From: Gyromitra esculenta
Lineage: Eukaryota > Ascomycota > Pezizomycetes > Pezizales > Discinaceae
DNA length: 64,000 nt
Assembly (NCBI GenBank): GCA_038503075.1
Contig: JBCAML010000019.1
Location: 1,178,001 to 1,242,000, forward strand
Direction: 5' to 3'
The notes under the pieces are model-generated. The model ran no database searches, was not told where the DNA came from, and was given only the letters and a program-made list of their open reading frames with translations. Position numbers and translations under genes: made by a program. This document shows positions 47,424-60,404 of the stretch, piece by piece; within the stretch, counting starts at the first letter, position 1; every line of letters starts with the position of its first letter.

Positions 47424-50309
47424 AATGCCGTAAGTCTATCATTTTATACTTCATCTATTCGTTAGCCTTGTTGATTCTCAATACCATAACCTTAGTATCG
47501 ATATCTGCCATACACCAGGCTCCCCCAGCCCGAGCGATACCGCCAGCTCTGAAGATACCACACTAGGCCCTAGGAGCGGAAATGAATTTGAGTGTGGCAA
47601 CGAAAACCCACCCATAGATGAGGAGAATGAGATGGAGGAGATGATCAGAGCTTTTAGGGATCAATCAGCGAAATTGGGGAAGGCCTTTCAGGAAATAAAA
47701 AAAGCAACAAGCCATTTATTGGACATAGATACCGAGAAGCTAGAGCTTAGGGATCCCAAAACAGAACGACGAGCCAGAATTCGCGCCGAAAACTTCGCTC
47801 GCTTGAATGCGTTGCTTGAATCTAGCATAGATAATTTAAGACAATATCTATGGCCGGATGAAGCGGGTGACCAAGAGGATGGATTAGTAGAAGGGACGGG
47901 AAATCAGGAGAGTAGCGACCTCAACAAGGAATTATTCTCCATAGGCTGTGAAGGATGTACGGCATTAATCTCGGTCGTTGGTGAGGAGATCGAAGCCATT
48001 CGCACTCCCTTACCAAATGGGGTGAATTTGACAGAGGAGCTACATCGGTTTTTGAATTGGGGGTCATATACTAGTATAAAAGAAGGGCAGTTAACCATAT
48101 TGATTAATCATTCTATGTATAGGGATATTCGGGATGTTTTAGAAAGGATAGTTGTGACCCTGATAAAATTGTGTGAAGAATACTTCGTCAAAGATTGTAA
48201 GTTTCATACTACCACCTCCCTGTTCTCACGTTCTTTTACCCAGTAATTGATGCTTTGAACTAATGGTTAAGTAGTTTGGGGTGCGATACGGCTCACTTCA
48301 TGGCATGGACGGGCCAATTTTTTTTTTGGAAGGGCTTCTTGACAAATCGTTCAATGCTGAAATGTATTTCAGCTCCTCTATATCTCCGAGTGGGGATGCT
48401 TCGACTCCTTTAGAAGATGAGGGTGTTGAAACGCATTCCAGCCCCTCTATATCTCTGAGTGGGGATGCATTGACTCTTGTGGATAGCGTGGATAGTGAAG
48501 GAGGAAAGGGATTGCCAACTTTAGGGACCTCTTAGAATTCACATCACGAAACCCCAGCCCAAGAGAAATCGCAAAGCTAGACAGACTTATTAAACCCTGA
48601 TCCAGATTCCAACGATTCCGCGGATTCTCTCTCGCAGGGACTATCTACAGATTATCTCCTCGATCAATTAAAAGATTGTAACGACATCTTATCTTCTGGC
48701 CTCTCCGAATGCTTGGAGATGATTAAAGCAAGATTTGGGAAAGGCACCCACTTAGATCTTTATCAAGCTATCCGAGAAACTCAACATTCTGAAGCACCCC
48801 GTCAGTACGATCTGGAAGGTTTCGATCGAAAGGACATCGCCGATACATCGCCAATTCCCGGCCCTCAGAGGGGCCGGAGACGATCAAAAATACGTAAAGA
48901 TGAGCCCAATCCTAGAGGTACCAGATCCGAACCTCAACAATGGACTCCTGACGTTATCGAAAAAACGGGGGCCCAAAAAGTCCCTCAATCTTCTCGGGCA
49001 ATCCTTTGGGACCATATACAGGCAGCTGCACTGGCGAATCCTGAAGCTTTACCTTCTCTATTCTCCAACCTTGAAGGTAGAAAATGCAACTCTACCCACT
49101 CTTACGTGATGGGTTTATCTGAAATACTAATTTTAGCCTAGATATTGGGTTTGGTCTTTATTGTGAGAGAAATAGTGTGCTCCTTGAAAAATTAGATTTG
49201 GATAAATGGGCAGAGCTTGAAGTACTTAGGGCCATGTGGAAACATGCTTCACAGCATACTAGAGACTCGTTTCGGGAGCTCTCGAAGGTATTTATAGACC
49301 CCAAACCCCCCTCTCATTTCATCTCCCTACCTCAAAGCGAAATTTCGAGAAGAAAACTTTACCAGAGCTTAAGAGTCCTTCATTAAACCCCCGGCCACCG
49401 AATTCTGACCCAAGAGGACAGCAGCCTTCATCAGGTTTAAGTGCTGGTAGCAATGCACAGCAACCCCCACCAGGATTGAACAGTCCTAACGTAGCATACA
49501 ACCCTCCGGCGGGCTTTGTGCCATCAAATCCAATCCAAATTAGTGGGCGATATACGACGACTTACTATCCTGACCCACAAGCGACTGAAAATCTACCAAG
49601 CGCGACACGTGAGGTCACAGCTCAAGCTTCAAGTCACAGGCGCCCCGTACGATCAGATCTTAGGCAAGAGGTTACCCCGCAGCCGTGGCCAGGCCAGCCT
49701 CTCATAGCAGCAGAACCGTATAATAGTTTGGGCAGCTTGCCAGGACTACCTTTCAGTGCATATGCCGGCCACTCAGATACAGATGAGCTTCGATCGCACT
49801 ATCGGCACGAGTTAAATTCTCGTCGCCCAAGCCCTGCTCCTGCGCAACAGACATCACACCCCTCATACGGTGGCCGACATAGCAGCCTACACAATGGCCC
49901 ATTTCCAGTATCGAATGTGCAGCCAGTAGACTTCAGGAGAAAGCCGAATTCACCAAAAATACAATACGCCAAGCCCCCTCTAATTGAGGGTTATATCAAT
50001 GATCCAGACCGCAATAGCAATTCCAACCCAAATTCTAAGAAGACACCCGATTACCCCGGGGCACGAAGCTCTAGGTATCAAACTGGATCTTCCGCTTGGC
50101 GTTCAGGGCCCCCACAGGGGACAAGCGAAAGGGAGAAGGAATATTCCTCACAGAAAGCTGAGAATGGGTCGACCTCTAGTCTTAGGTATCTCCCTCACTC
50201 TTGGAGTTCATCACCACCTGCAGAGCATCGAACGATCTACAATACACCTCAAACTACCGAGAGAATAAAGGAGCAGCAACCCCAGACTGACCCTTCGCAA
50301 CACGCCTAG
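47424..50309 (+). CDS. Hypothetical multi-exon protein with disordered C-terminus
   Basis: The family is not recognised. Six exons give 813 codons in one frame: 47424-47428, 47496-48196, 48333-48494, 48585-49076, 49142-49287 and 49374-50309. The first exon is only ATGCC before GTAAGT. Exon 2 begins IDICHTPGSPSPSD and contains helical segments (EEMIRAFRDQSAKLGKAFQE, RDIRDVLERIVVTLIKLCEE). Exon 3 starts after a run of nine T that fits a polypyrimidine tract and carries a short internal duplication (SSSISPSGDAST, then SPSISLSGDALT). Two in-frame TAG codons near 48533 and 48578 are removed if 48495-48584 is an intron (GTGAAG...GACAG). Exon 6 is Pro/Ser/Gln-rich and disordered. The exon 3/4 intron is the weakest point; if it is not spliced, the gene is broken there. 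Confidence 0.55.
48373..48476 (+). repeat. Internal coding duplication
   Basis: CCTCTATATCTCCGAGTGGG near 48375 and CCTCTATATCTCTGAGTGGG near 48443 are nearly identical and 68 bases apart, within the third exon of the hypothetical gene. Confidence 0.7.
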
Positions 50310-51415
50310 CTAGCTAAGCATGCAGGTATGTGGGAGAAACTGGATACCATTCCTCGATTTTTTCTTTTTGTATACTCCTCAATTTTTTAATGACTGGAGT
50401 TGTTTCACAATGGTGTCTATGATACCATAATATATATGTATCTCGTTAAGACTTATTGCTAAACATGGCGAGTGCTTTATATTAGTAGAGGTTAGTTCGC
50501 TAGGGTATCTTTTAAATTAAGTTTATGGGGAGTTTTTTTGTAGTAGGGGAAACTATCTGAATTTTTTCTTTCTGTTTTCCATGGAGAAGTTGTGTGAGAA
50601 TGGGTCACCTTGCACGTAACAATTTTAAATATTTTACTCTCGGGCTCGATTAGAATGAGGCTGGGATACCCGGTTGTTTTTTATGACGTTCATCAAGATG
50701 CGACTTGATTATTTCTGGGACGATTTCGAGAAATAATAGCTATAACTGTGTCAATTTCGGCAGAAGGGCAATAAATTAGATGGGATGGGATGGGGAGATT
50801 AACCCATATTTCGGGAGTCGGGACAAAGTGGCGTGGGTTAACTGAATAAGAACTGTATTGGTTTGGCTACCGATTCAATTCGGCTCTTAAATGAGTGGGG
50901 TAGGTACGTTATTGAATTAATCTAACGCTTAGTGCTAATAAATTTCTTCCCTCGCTACGTCGATGGCATATGCATTGAGCTCTATGCTTCTTTCGCCCAA
51001 ACATTACATGTAACCATCCCATCACAACTTCCGAATCACAAACAATCACTCGATGACACTACATCACCTCCTGTATCACACAATTGATAAAAGCAATTTG
51101 TTCATAGGTATAATTACATCGACTCCATAAACATGCCCCTTCCAAATACTCAATTTTTCGTTATTTACCTAGCTAGTTATAGGAAGTTGTTTGAACTGGG
51201 AAGGGGGAATAATTGAGAGTTGAGGTGATGTGAATCGCTCTCACTCTATTCGGAAAGAAGGCGGGGAAGGAAATAGGGAAGCAACTAAACATAAAAACGT
51301 GGAAACATGAACACGCACACGAAAGCATGCGAACACAATTTTTCAGGCTGCCAAAAAAAAAAGGCCACTACGATCACAAGAGAAAGAAGGAAATACTACG
51401 GTGGCTTATTTGTAC
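50310..51415. other. Convergent intergenic
   Basis: AT-rich sequence between two convergent genes. No repeat, RNA or coding region was recognised. Confidence 0.6.
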
Positions 51416-53713
51416 TTAGAAAGCGCCGACATCATAATTTTCCTGGGCAATTTGATTAGCGTCTAGAGACAATTAAAGGAGTTGAGGAAGGCATACCTCT
51501 GAAAAGTAAGTACAAACAACTGTTCTGTCTGCAAACTTTCTTCCGGCGAGCGAACGAAGGGCTGTCGATGCGCAATCCTGCGTTTCGAACCGAACGAAAA
51601 TCTATAAATTACATTTCATTAACAACTAGGCCCGGGAGGTCACCGCTCATAATAACGGTGCAGGGAATATGATTTTACCTTTCCGACGCCAGCTGCTTGC
51701 CTACTGCCGCCGCTAGGACGGGGAACCTTCATGTCAACAAGAGCTCCAAATTTCTCGCACTCATCACGAATATCCTCGCAAATTTCTACACAAAATCCGT
51801 TAGTAAATCCATGGCAAAGCATTCTAACCAACAAAAAAAAAAGTCCACCACTAAAATTATTCCATTATCTGCAAAATGAGAACTGAACATACCATCATAT
51901 TCCTCAGGATCCATCAATTCATCCGGTGTCACCATATTCAACAATTGCAAAACCCTGCTCGCCTCCAAATCGACACTAGTAGTCCCAGCCATCATAGCCA
52001 TAGCATTAACGCCCATTTCCACACCAGCAGCCTGCTTCATTCCGATACTCGCGCGCTGGACGCGAAGCGTGCTGTCGCCCAGTTCCATCCCATTGAGCCC
52101 TTCTACGGCGATGTCTGTTGTGCTGGGATCAAGGTATTCACAAAAAGCGATTCCCTAAATGCGCAAAAAAGAGAAAGTAAGAGGTTAATAGCTGTACTAA
52201 TATTAAAGTATTTGAATGTCCCCATTTAAGCATTGTTTTCTCTTTTTTGCATGTGTGAAGAGGAAGATTGTTTCCCCAATTCGCATCTCTGCCTTTTTTT
52301 CTCTCTTGTGGAGGCGAGAATAATGCAAAGGGGACATTAGTTGGTTTTTGGTTAGTACATATGGATGTGGTTATACCTTGGAAATATCATCTGTCGTGTC
52401 TTTGACTAGGATAAAAGCCTTCAAGTCTCCAAAACTCTTCAAAAGCTCAATAACTTGTTCGTCCTGCAGGTAATCCGGGATCTGCGACACAAGTATCTTA
52501 TTAGGCGTATCAGGTACGTTACTAGAGATGACGCCCGGTTCGTGGTGTCCAGAATCATCAGCTACTAGCGGAACAATGTAGTCCTTGGGTCGCTTGATAT
52601 CAATTATGGCACCATTATACTCAATCCCAGACAATGCCAAACAGACTGTGGCATCGTTAGTGTTTTTGAACTCGAGAAGCCCTATATCCTTAGTTGAAGA
52701 GAGCTGTGCGGAGGTTATAGGGTCAGGACTGCCTATAGTGACGTTAAGTGCGGACAAAGACTGATTGAAGAACTGTAGTAAGCTTTCCTCGTCAGAGCTG
52801 GGGGGGAGATTGCTGAGTAGAAGGCGTTTAGCCTGGCGAGAGTTTGTGGGCTTAAGAGTAGCTGCTGTTGCAACACTGCTGGGTTGCGTCATGAACGCGT
52901 GAAGCCTGGTTGGATCCATTGGGGCCTGTCTTGGTGCCCCTGGAAGCGGGAACATTCCTATCGAAAGTTAATGAAAGTAAATAAGAGATGGAAACACAGG
53001 CATGCAGCTAACCGGACAACTTCGCTTGTTCAGCTGTGACATTCTCATATCCCTGCGGTTTGATATCCCACATAGTCATTCTTCGCTTCCTTTCATTAAT
53101 AGGAGTGGTATCAGTCAAATCTGGTGTTGGCTCCCTCTTCTTTACCGGTGGCGTTGCTGAACGCTTCCTTTGAGCAGCAGGAAAGTCATCCTGGCCGCCC
53201 CTGGCCCCTCTAGTTTCCTGTCTAGAGGCCCTTTCGCCCCTCCTGTCACCGCGACCACCACCATCACCGCCGCGTCTCCTCTCCCTCTCGAAGTCCCTAT
53301 CTCGACCACTGCCTGTGTATCTATCTCCGCCGTCACGGTCGCGTTCCCTATAACTGTCTCTGGCACTGCCGTCGTAATAGTCCTCGCGCCTTGATCTAGA
53401 AGAGCGATGTGGAGATCGCGAGCGTTCGCGACGCGGTCGTTCGGTCCTGTCCCTATCTCTGTCCCTGTCCCTGTCCCTGTCCCGACGATCAGATGACTAC
53501 GACAAAACCTATTAGTATGAGGTCTCAGATAGAGGGACGAGAGCAAAAGAAGCAAAAGAAGGCTGAACATACGTGATATTCACGAGATGAGGAATAGGTG
53601 TGCCTATCTGCAGGGCGGACTGCAACATCAGTAACCCGCTCTTGCTTGATAGCAGATGGTGGCCCAGTTGGGTTCATACCGCCCCTTGACGAGGTGTAGC
53701 TGTCGCCGTTCAT
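51416..53713 (-). CDS. U2AF large subunit (U2AF65/Prp2-type splicing factor), 7 exons
   Basis: Nuclear splicing factor that binds the polypyrimidine tract and helps recruit U2 snRNP. The protein is 568 aa; exons 53713-53573, 53496-53013, 52957-52377, 52154-51893, 51785-51679, 51601-51497 and 51442-51416. The N-terminus has an RS-type domain with a run of RD pairs (SSDRRDRDRDRDRDRD) and RERSRSPHRSSRSRRED. The ligand segment is KRRMTMWDIKPQGYENVTAE. RRM1 begins AKRLLLSNLPPSSDEESLLQ, RRM2 begins NKILVSQIPDYLQDEQVIEL, and the C-terminal UHM-type RRM has LLNMVTPDELMDPEEYDEI and KIFVRFETQDCASTAL. The last intron is read to the distal acceptor GCCCAG, giving the family-like end TYFSEENYDVGAF. The gene is divergent from COQ5 with about 450 bases between the ATGs. 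Confidence 0.93.
53449..53485. repeat. CTGTCC-type hexamer repeat in the RS domain
   Basis: Repeats of about six bases (TCCCTG/TCTCTG) encode the alternating Arg-Asp run of U2AF large subunit on the minus strand. Confidence 0.8.
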
Positions 53714-54162
53714 AATTTATTTCTTTACTGATGACGGCTGAAGATAATGCAAAACGAGATTTTTCTTCTTCACTTTATTTGCCGCTGGAAAAGAGGGATT
53801 ACCGAGAAGTAGTACTTTTTCAGAAGATGAGAGCAGGAGTATAAATTATCAAAGCACGCACTGTATGCAGCGAATGGAGATGGGATCTTCAGATGCCCAG
53901 TTGGTGTGTAGTTGTTGGTGATAAGGGTGGTGGTAACGGTGGAACGTGTCGAGTCGAGGAAGACGCGGACGGAAGAAAAGGGTCAGTCAGTCCGCCAGCC
54001 AGGCTGTAGAGGGAGATGATGGGTCAACTGTGGCTGAAACCCGCCCTGTGCCAAGAGTGCAAGAGCCGGGTAACACAGCCCATGCCAGCAGCATCCAGAG
54101 CTGTCCATCTTATCAACTTTCTCTCCTCCACCAAAAACTACAAGAAAATAACATCAATTGAG
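53714..54162. promoter_or_regulatory. Bidirectional promoter, U2AF / COQ5
   Basis: The start codons of the two divergent genes lie 449 bases apart, so both promoters must sit here or overlap the leaders. No TATA box is obvious. An ATG frame at 54016 overlaps the COQ5 start in another frame and is probably not a gene. Confidence 0.5.
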
Positions 54163-55269
<1,107 letters not shown>

Positions 55270-57037
55270 ACTGTTTCTGTCAACTGGAAAAGTATCGGGC
55301 ATCTTTCATTTTGTAGATTTCATTTTAGTTGTTTCGAAATTCAGCGGAGCACGGGTGGGGTTTAGTTTCACTTTTTGTATGCATGGAGTAACTATGAAAC
55401 ACGTAAATAATATCACTACTCCATGGTGGCACACGAGTGATTCTTGATGACCTACCGCTGGGATAATAACGCGCTCGCGATCGTCCGTGGGGGGATTAAG
55501 CGGTATTTATTGCCTGATCCTAAACAAGATATTTCGATGCGCCCCGGGGTTACATCTAGATACGAGACCTAAGCTGACATCAAAGCCGTCTCCGTTCATG
55601 GAACAGGATACCGGGGTTTAAATTCACCTCGATCCTATCTGCAAGTCAGGGATTTCTGTGGGCGCACAGCATAAGTAATAACCCATAGTTCATTTGTACT
55701 TCTGCTGGAGCTTTGCAAATCAATGTTACCCGGCCTGTCGTTGCGGGGAGTCTTCTAAAAGAAAAATTCGCTTTGGTAAAAGAAACGACCCCTCATCACG
55801 ATCGGCCCCCCGCAGTTTGTTTACTAGGCTATTTAGTGATACAACGGCGCGTGAATATCGATGTGAGACCGATGGAAATACCGATGGTAGTACTGATGAG
55901 AATATCAATATTTTTTGTTCTTTCGCCATCGCTAGCATCGGCAGCGTATTATTCCTTACCATTCCAAAGGCAATGTGCTACACTGCCTTCGCAATCATCC
56001 CTATCAATCCTCACATGTACTTTGATAGGCCCACGTGCATTGATCTTACAGTCTCGTCCTCTCGACCTAGCACGTTCTCACTCCAAATATTCTCTGGTAA
56101 AGCTCGGAGACATTCGCCCTCGTAAACTCTTGCTTTACCAAGAGGTTGAATTCACCAACGCTTATTCCTGCACTGCTGGTAGATATATGCCGGGATTATT
56201 GACTGCTTTGTCGAAACTATAAGCAGATACTGGGTATCTGCAACATGCATATTCAGGAACATATGCGGATTGTCTCAGCCTCTCCTGGCATATATATGCA
56301 ATGATCTACCTATCTATGTGTCTAGCCCGAGATTCACGATCCTAGCTAGAGAAAGATCTCCCTCTTACCTGACGGAGTCTCCGTGTAATTGAGGTTGTTT
56401 TTTTGCTCTTTTTTCGGCTTCTGCTGGGATCCTATAGATAGCGGGGATGTGGACTTTTTTTTGCTGCGATTTTTAGTCAACAAGGTTTGTCGCTTGGTGG
56501 GGGTGTGTTTCGAAACCATCAGACCCAGCTGGGTGGTGGGCTGGGCTGCGCTTCCGGCAACGGGGGAGAGCATCCCGTCGGAGAAATTCTATCAAGATGT
56601 GTGTAAAATAAGAAATTTAGAAGAAAAAAACTGGTGTAGGTTGCAGAAATGCGCTGGCGCGGCCGCAGTAGCAATCAGGACGCGATCGAGAGGAAGGGAA
56701 AAATAAAGAGAGCCCCAAGAGCAAAAGGCTGGTGTGCATTAGAACGAGAAAATTCAAAAATCAGACAGAGGCATATACAAATAGAGAACAAGACGCCTTT
56801 CAACCCCACCCTGAATTTGCCTCTACCATCCATCCCTGGTGAGCTTATTGAGATTGGTTGCCTCCCTTCTTACACGGGTCTGCCGTCTTCTTGAGATAGT
56901 ATAGATTCACCTCGCTTCCTCTTGTCTTTTCCTTCTTCCCCTCTCTCTTTCTCCATCATCCTCCTTCATCTCAAATACCCTCCTATTCATTTTTCTATCC
57001 CACGGAACTTTAATTTCACCAATAATCAAAAGCAAAG
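55270..57037. other. Intergenic / pyruvate kinase 5' region
   Basis: Overlapping frames at 55694-56222 (up to 169 codons) show no motif and overlap each other in two frames, so they are not called. The last part is the pyruvate kinase promoter. Confidence 0.5.
56924..56980 (+). promoter_or_regulatory. CT-rich tract upstream of pyruvate kinase
   Basis: A run of almost only C and T (TCTTTTCCTTCTTCCCCTCT onward) ends about 60 bases before the ATG. CT-rich blocks near the transcription start are common in strongly expressed fungal glycolytic genes. Confidence 0.6.
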
Positions 57038-59225
57038 ATGGCCTTCACCGAGCATGAGAGCGTTAAGTCCCACTATCAATGGCTCAGCCAGTTGAATGTG
57101 GATCATATCCCAGAGCAGAAAAACTATAGACGAACATCTATCATTTGCACAATTGGTAGGCTCTTGTTCTAAGCTCATCCTAACCGTTTGAGTAGGGAAT
57201 TTCTAACGGTTAAGCAGGTCCTAAGACCAACTCTGTGGAGTCCATCAACAACTTGCGGAAAGGTATTTTTTTTTACCCCGCCCCCGCTTCACTACAGAGT
57301 TTGGATATCACGCTAAACTCAATGAAATATAGCTGGTTTGAACATCGTGCGAATGAACTTTTCTCATGGCTCATACGAGGTAATTTTCTATTTGAATTCT
57401 TTATCTAAGGACCCCTCCTTTTGTGCTGCCAGTCTACCTCACTGAATGATGTGTGGTGGGGTTTTTTGGTGTGGGTGGGGTTTGTTTAAGATTTTTTGTT
57501 ATCAGTGCTGATAAGGATATTGCGTAGTATCACCAATCTGTCATCGACAACTCCAAGGAAGCTGAGAGAATACAACCTGGCCGCCCATTGGCCATTGCTC
57601 TTGACACTGTATGTTTCACTCCATGGGCGAGATTTTTGTTCACCCTGCCTTTCTATTTTAGAATTTTTTTTGCTAACTGTCTTTATAGAAAGGACCTGAG
57701 ATCCGTACTGGTCTTACCAAGGATGGTGGTGACCACCCAATCGCTGCTGGAGCAGAAATTATCATCACCACCGACGAGCAGCATGCCAATACTTGTGACA
57801 ACACGATTATGTATGTTAAGAGCGAGCCCTGAAGTGAAATAACCTTCTTTTGTGGAGAACCGCGCTTACGAATGACAATAGGTACGTTGACTACCAGAAC
57901 ATCACCAAGGTCATCTCTCCTGGTCGTATCATCTACGTTGATGATGGTGTTCTTTCATTCAGAGTTCTTGAGATCATCGACGAAAAGACAATCAAGGCTC
58001 AGTGCTTAAACAACGGCAAAATCTCCTCCAAGAAGGGTGTCAACCTTCCCAAGACAGATGTTGACCTTCCTGCTCTATCCGAGAAGGACAAGGCCGATCT
58101 CCGGTTTGGTGTCATGAACGGAGTCCACATGGTTTTCGCTTCCTTCATCCGCCGCGGCTCAGATATCACTGCCATTCGCGAGGTTCTTGGCGAGGACGGA
58201 AAGGAGATTCAGATCATTGCCAAGATTGAAAACCAGCAGGGTGTCAACAACTTTGACGAGATTCTCAAGGAGACAGATGGTGTCATGGTTGCTCGTGGCG
58301 ATCTTGGTATCGAGATTCCTCCAGCCCAAGTGTTCATTGCCCAGAAAATGATGATCGCCAAGTGCAACCTTGCTGGAAAGCCTATCGTTTGTGCGACCCA
58401 GATGCTCGAGTCCATGACATACAATCCTCGCCCTACCCGTGCTGAGGTCTCCGATGTCGGAAACGCTGTCCTTGACGGTGCTGACTGTGTTATGTTGTCT
58501 GGCGAGACCGCGAAGGGCGACTATCCGATCGAATCTGTGACCATGATGCACGAGACTTGCTTACTCGCTGAGACTGCTATCTCATATGCTCCTCTGTTCA
58601 ATGAGCTTCGTAGCTTGACCGCCAGGCCAACAGAGACCAGCGAGACATGCGCTATTGCCGCTGTCAGCGCTAGTTTGGAGCAGAAGGCTCGTGCCATCAT
58701 TGTTCTCTCTACTTCTGGAGCCACTGCCCGCCTAATCTCAAAATACCGCCCTAGCTGCCCCGTCTTGATGGTAATATTTTCCCCTTAATATTATAACCCT
58801 TCAGGCTTTGTTAACCAAAGTCGATTAGATTACCCGCAACAACAATGCTGCCCGATATTCTCATTTGTACCGCGGTGTATATCCCTTCGTCTATCCTGAG
58901 GCTAAGCCCGATTTCAACAAGGCCATATGGCAAGACGATGTTGATAAGCGTTTGAGGTGGGGAATGAACGAAGCTATGCGTCTCGGTCTGTTGGGCAAGG
59001 GCGATACTGTCATCGCCGTGCAAGGCTGGAGAGGAGGATTGGGCAACACTAACACGTAAGGATTCCCCCCCTTCGCTTACGATTCTCTCTCTCTCTCTCT
59101 CTCTCTTTTCCCCGTCCCTTGGGATGGGGATAGAGAAATTCAGAGAGAGGGAATCATGGTGTCTCGGCTTGTTTATGAACTGACTCTTGATGCTTAGTCT
59201 CCGTGTGCTCAATACCGAAGTCTAA
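57038..59225 (+). CDS. Pyruvate kinase, 8 exons
   Basis: Catalyses phosphoenolpyruvate + ADP to pyruvate + ATP, the last step of glycolysis, in the cytosol. The protein is 518 aa; exons 57038-57155, 57218-57262, 57333-57379, 57528-57608, 57689-57810, 57882-58770, 58829-59055 and 59198-59225. Visible blocks are [53 protein letters not shown], the catalytic segment [18 protein letters not shown], the metal-binding [46 protein letters not shown] and [10 protein letters not shown]. The C-terminal regulatory domain has [11 protein letters not shown] and the allosteric-site-like [15 protein letters not shown]. Start context is CAAAGATGG. The five introns in the first third and the 28-nt last exon are each supported by exact frame continuity. 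The last intron contains a CT dinucleotide run at 59084-59107. Confidence 0.97.
59084..59107. repeat. CT dinucleotide microsatellite in a pyruvate kinase intron
   Basis: About twelve CT units lie inside the last intron, between the donor GTAAGG and acceptor TTAG. Confidence 0.95.
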
Positions 59226-59865
59226 AAATCATCCCGTTCATCTGAGTCGATTAGCCTGTTAAAAAGAAGAGAGCAGCAGATATGGATGTACGAGTCAGTT
59301 GCATAGGTGGATAATGTGGTGGTATAGGAGGCATAATATCTGGGTTGCTCTCGAACACGAAAAGCGAAAGAAAAAAATTGCAATGACTTGCGGGGATGTT
59401 TCTTTTCTCTTTTTCTCTTTTTAATTTACTTGGGGCTTCTTCCCCCCCCTCCTATCGTCGAATAGTAGAAAACCAACTCAAAATAAACTGAATCACCATT
59501 CGTTGGGGAACTCAATCATGTGCAGTGTGGCTTGAACTCAGATATATACGGTGACATGAAATATCACTCGGCGAAAATCACGACTTATTTTATTTTATTT
59601 AACTCATTAATTGTAACTAGCACTAAAGCTAGACAATACAAATAAATGAATCCGCATATTTCTGTCTCCTTTCTCATATCCATCTTCTTAGCCACATAGT
59701 CTAAACCCTACGCTTTCCCTTTCCCCTACTTTCTAAATCTTAACGGTAACAAACTAAATCAAACTAAAACAAAAACAAAACAAAACAAAACAAAAATTTA
59801 ACCCGCTAAATAAAAATAAAATAAAATAAACAAAACAAAATGAGTTAGACATAAAACCAATTAAA
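59226..59865. other. Intergenic with AAAAC/AAAAT runs
   Basis: 3' side of pyruvate kinase. It holds the dispersed repeat copy B at 59680 and a low-complexity AACAAAACAAAACAAAACAA block near 59765-59840. No gene is supported here. Confidence 0.6.
59680..59718. repeat. Dispersed repeat, copy B
   Basis: CCATCTTCTTAGCCACATAG followed by TCTAAACCCTACGCTTTC matches copy A at 37112 with one mismatch in the first 26 bases, then a one-base length difference. On the minus strand it reads LDYVAKKM and stays open for about 30 more codons. Confidence 0.75.
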
Positions 59866-60268
59866 CTACCCTCCACACCTTCGTACTGCAAGCTCAAATT
59901 CGTCATTCATATTTTCTCTATTCTCCTGTTCCAGTTCACTCCATTCCCGCAACTCATCTCTGACAATTTCATTCTCTCCATCGTTATCATTCTCTCTCCT
60001 TTTCTTCTTAAAGGTGCGCCATAGCTCTCGATTACTGATTAAACATTAGTGATATTTTATTAGTATTGATTAAGAGCTACATTTAACCAAAAATGGGCTA
60101 GCTACGAGGTTGTTTTTTTTTACGCATACCAAAACCCCAGAACTTTTCCTATTCTTCTCGCCGCATCTGAAAAAATTAACTCTCGTTTACGACGTTAGAG
60201 TCAAGCATACATGTAATAAGCATCACGAACGCCAAGACTTTTGGTGTTTTACCACAGCTTCGCATCAT
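59866..60268 (-). CDS. Cryptic small gene, 87 aa, 3 exons
   Basis: No family is recognised. Three short minus-strand exons (60268-60211, 60166-60130, 60034-59866) join in frame through GTATGC...TTTCAG (44 nt, with CTAAC branch-like sequence) and GTATGC...AATCAG. The product starts MMRSCGKTPKVLAFVMLITY, giving one hydrophobic segment, and continues as a highly charged helix: ELWRTFKKKRRENDNDGE, EIVRDELREWSELEQENREN. The exons are each below 60 codons, so simple ORF scans miss it. The gene would be divergent from the NLR gene at 60405, with 136 bases between the ATGs. The coding-like charge pattern of the last exon is the strongest evidence; the two upstream exons are inference. Confidence 0.4.
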
Positions 60269-60404
60269 TGGGTGGTGGATATTGCTTTTTAAAGTGCGCA
60301 GAATTCAATCAACCCAATACTTAGCAGAACACCTGGCAACTTTCCTGTTCCTCAGCTTCTCACATCTTTAGATATACCACGCACAGCTAACACCAAGAAA
60401 AAAT

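Noticed and set aside
48530..48580. Two in-frame TAG codons as proof of a pseudogene
   Set aside because: An intron at 48495-48584 removes both and all six exons then keep one frame; decay remains possible but is not required.
51406..51520. Apparent frame conflict at the last U2AF intron
   Set aside because: The proximal acceptor CTCTAG gives a non-family tail, but the distal acceptor GCCCAG after a CTAAT branch restores the family-like end SEENYDVGAF, so there is no frameshift.
55694..56222. Two overlapping frames of 143 and 169 codons (+)
   Set aside because: They overlap in different frames, have no motifs and no conserved pattern, and lie in an intergenic stretch.
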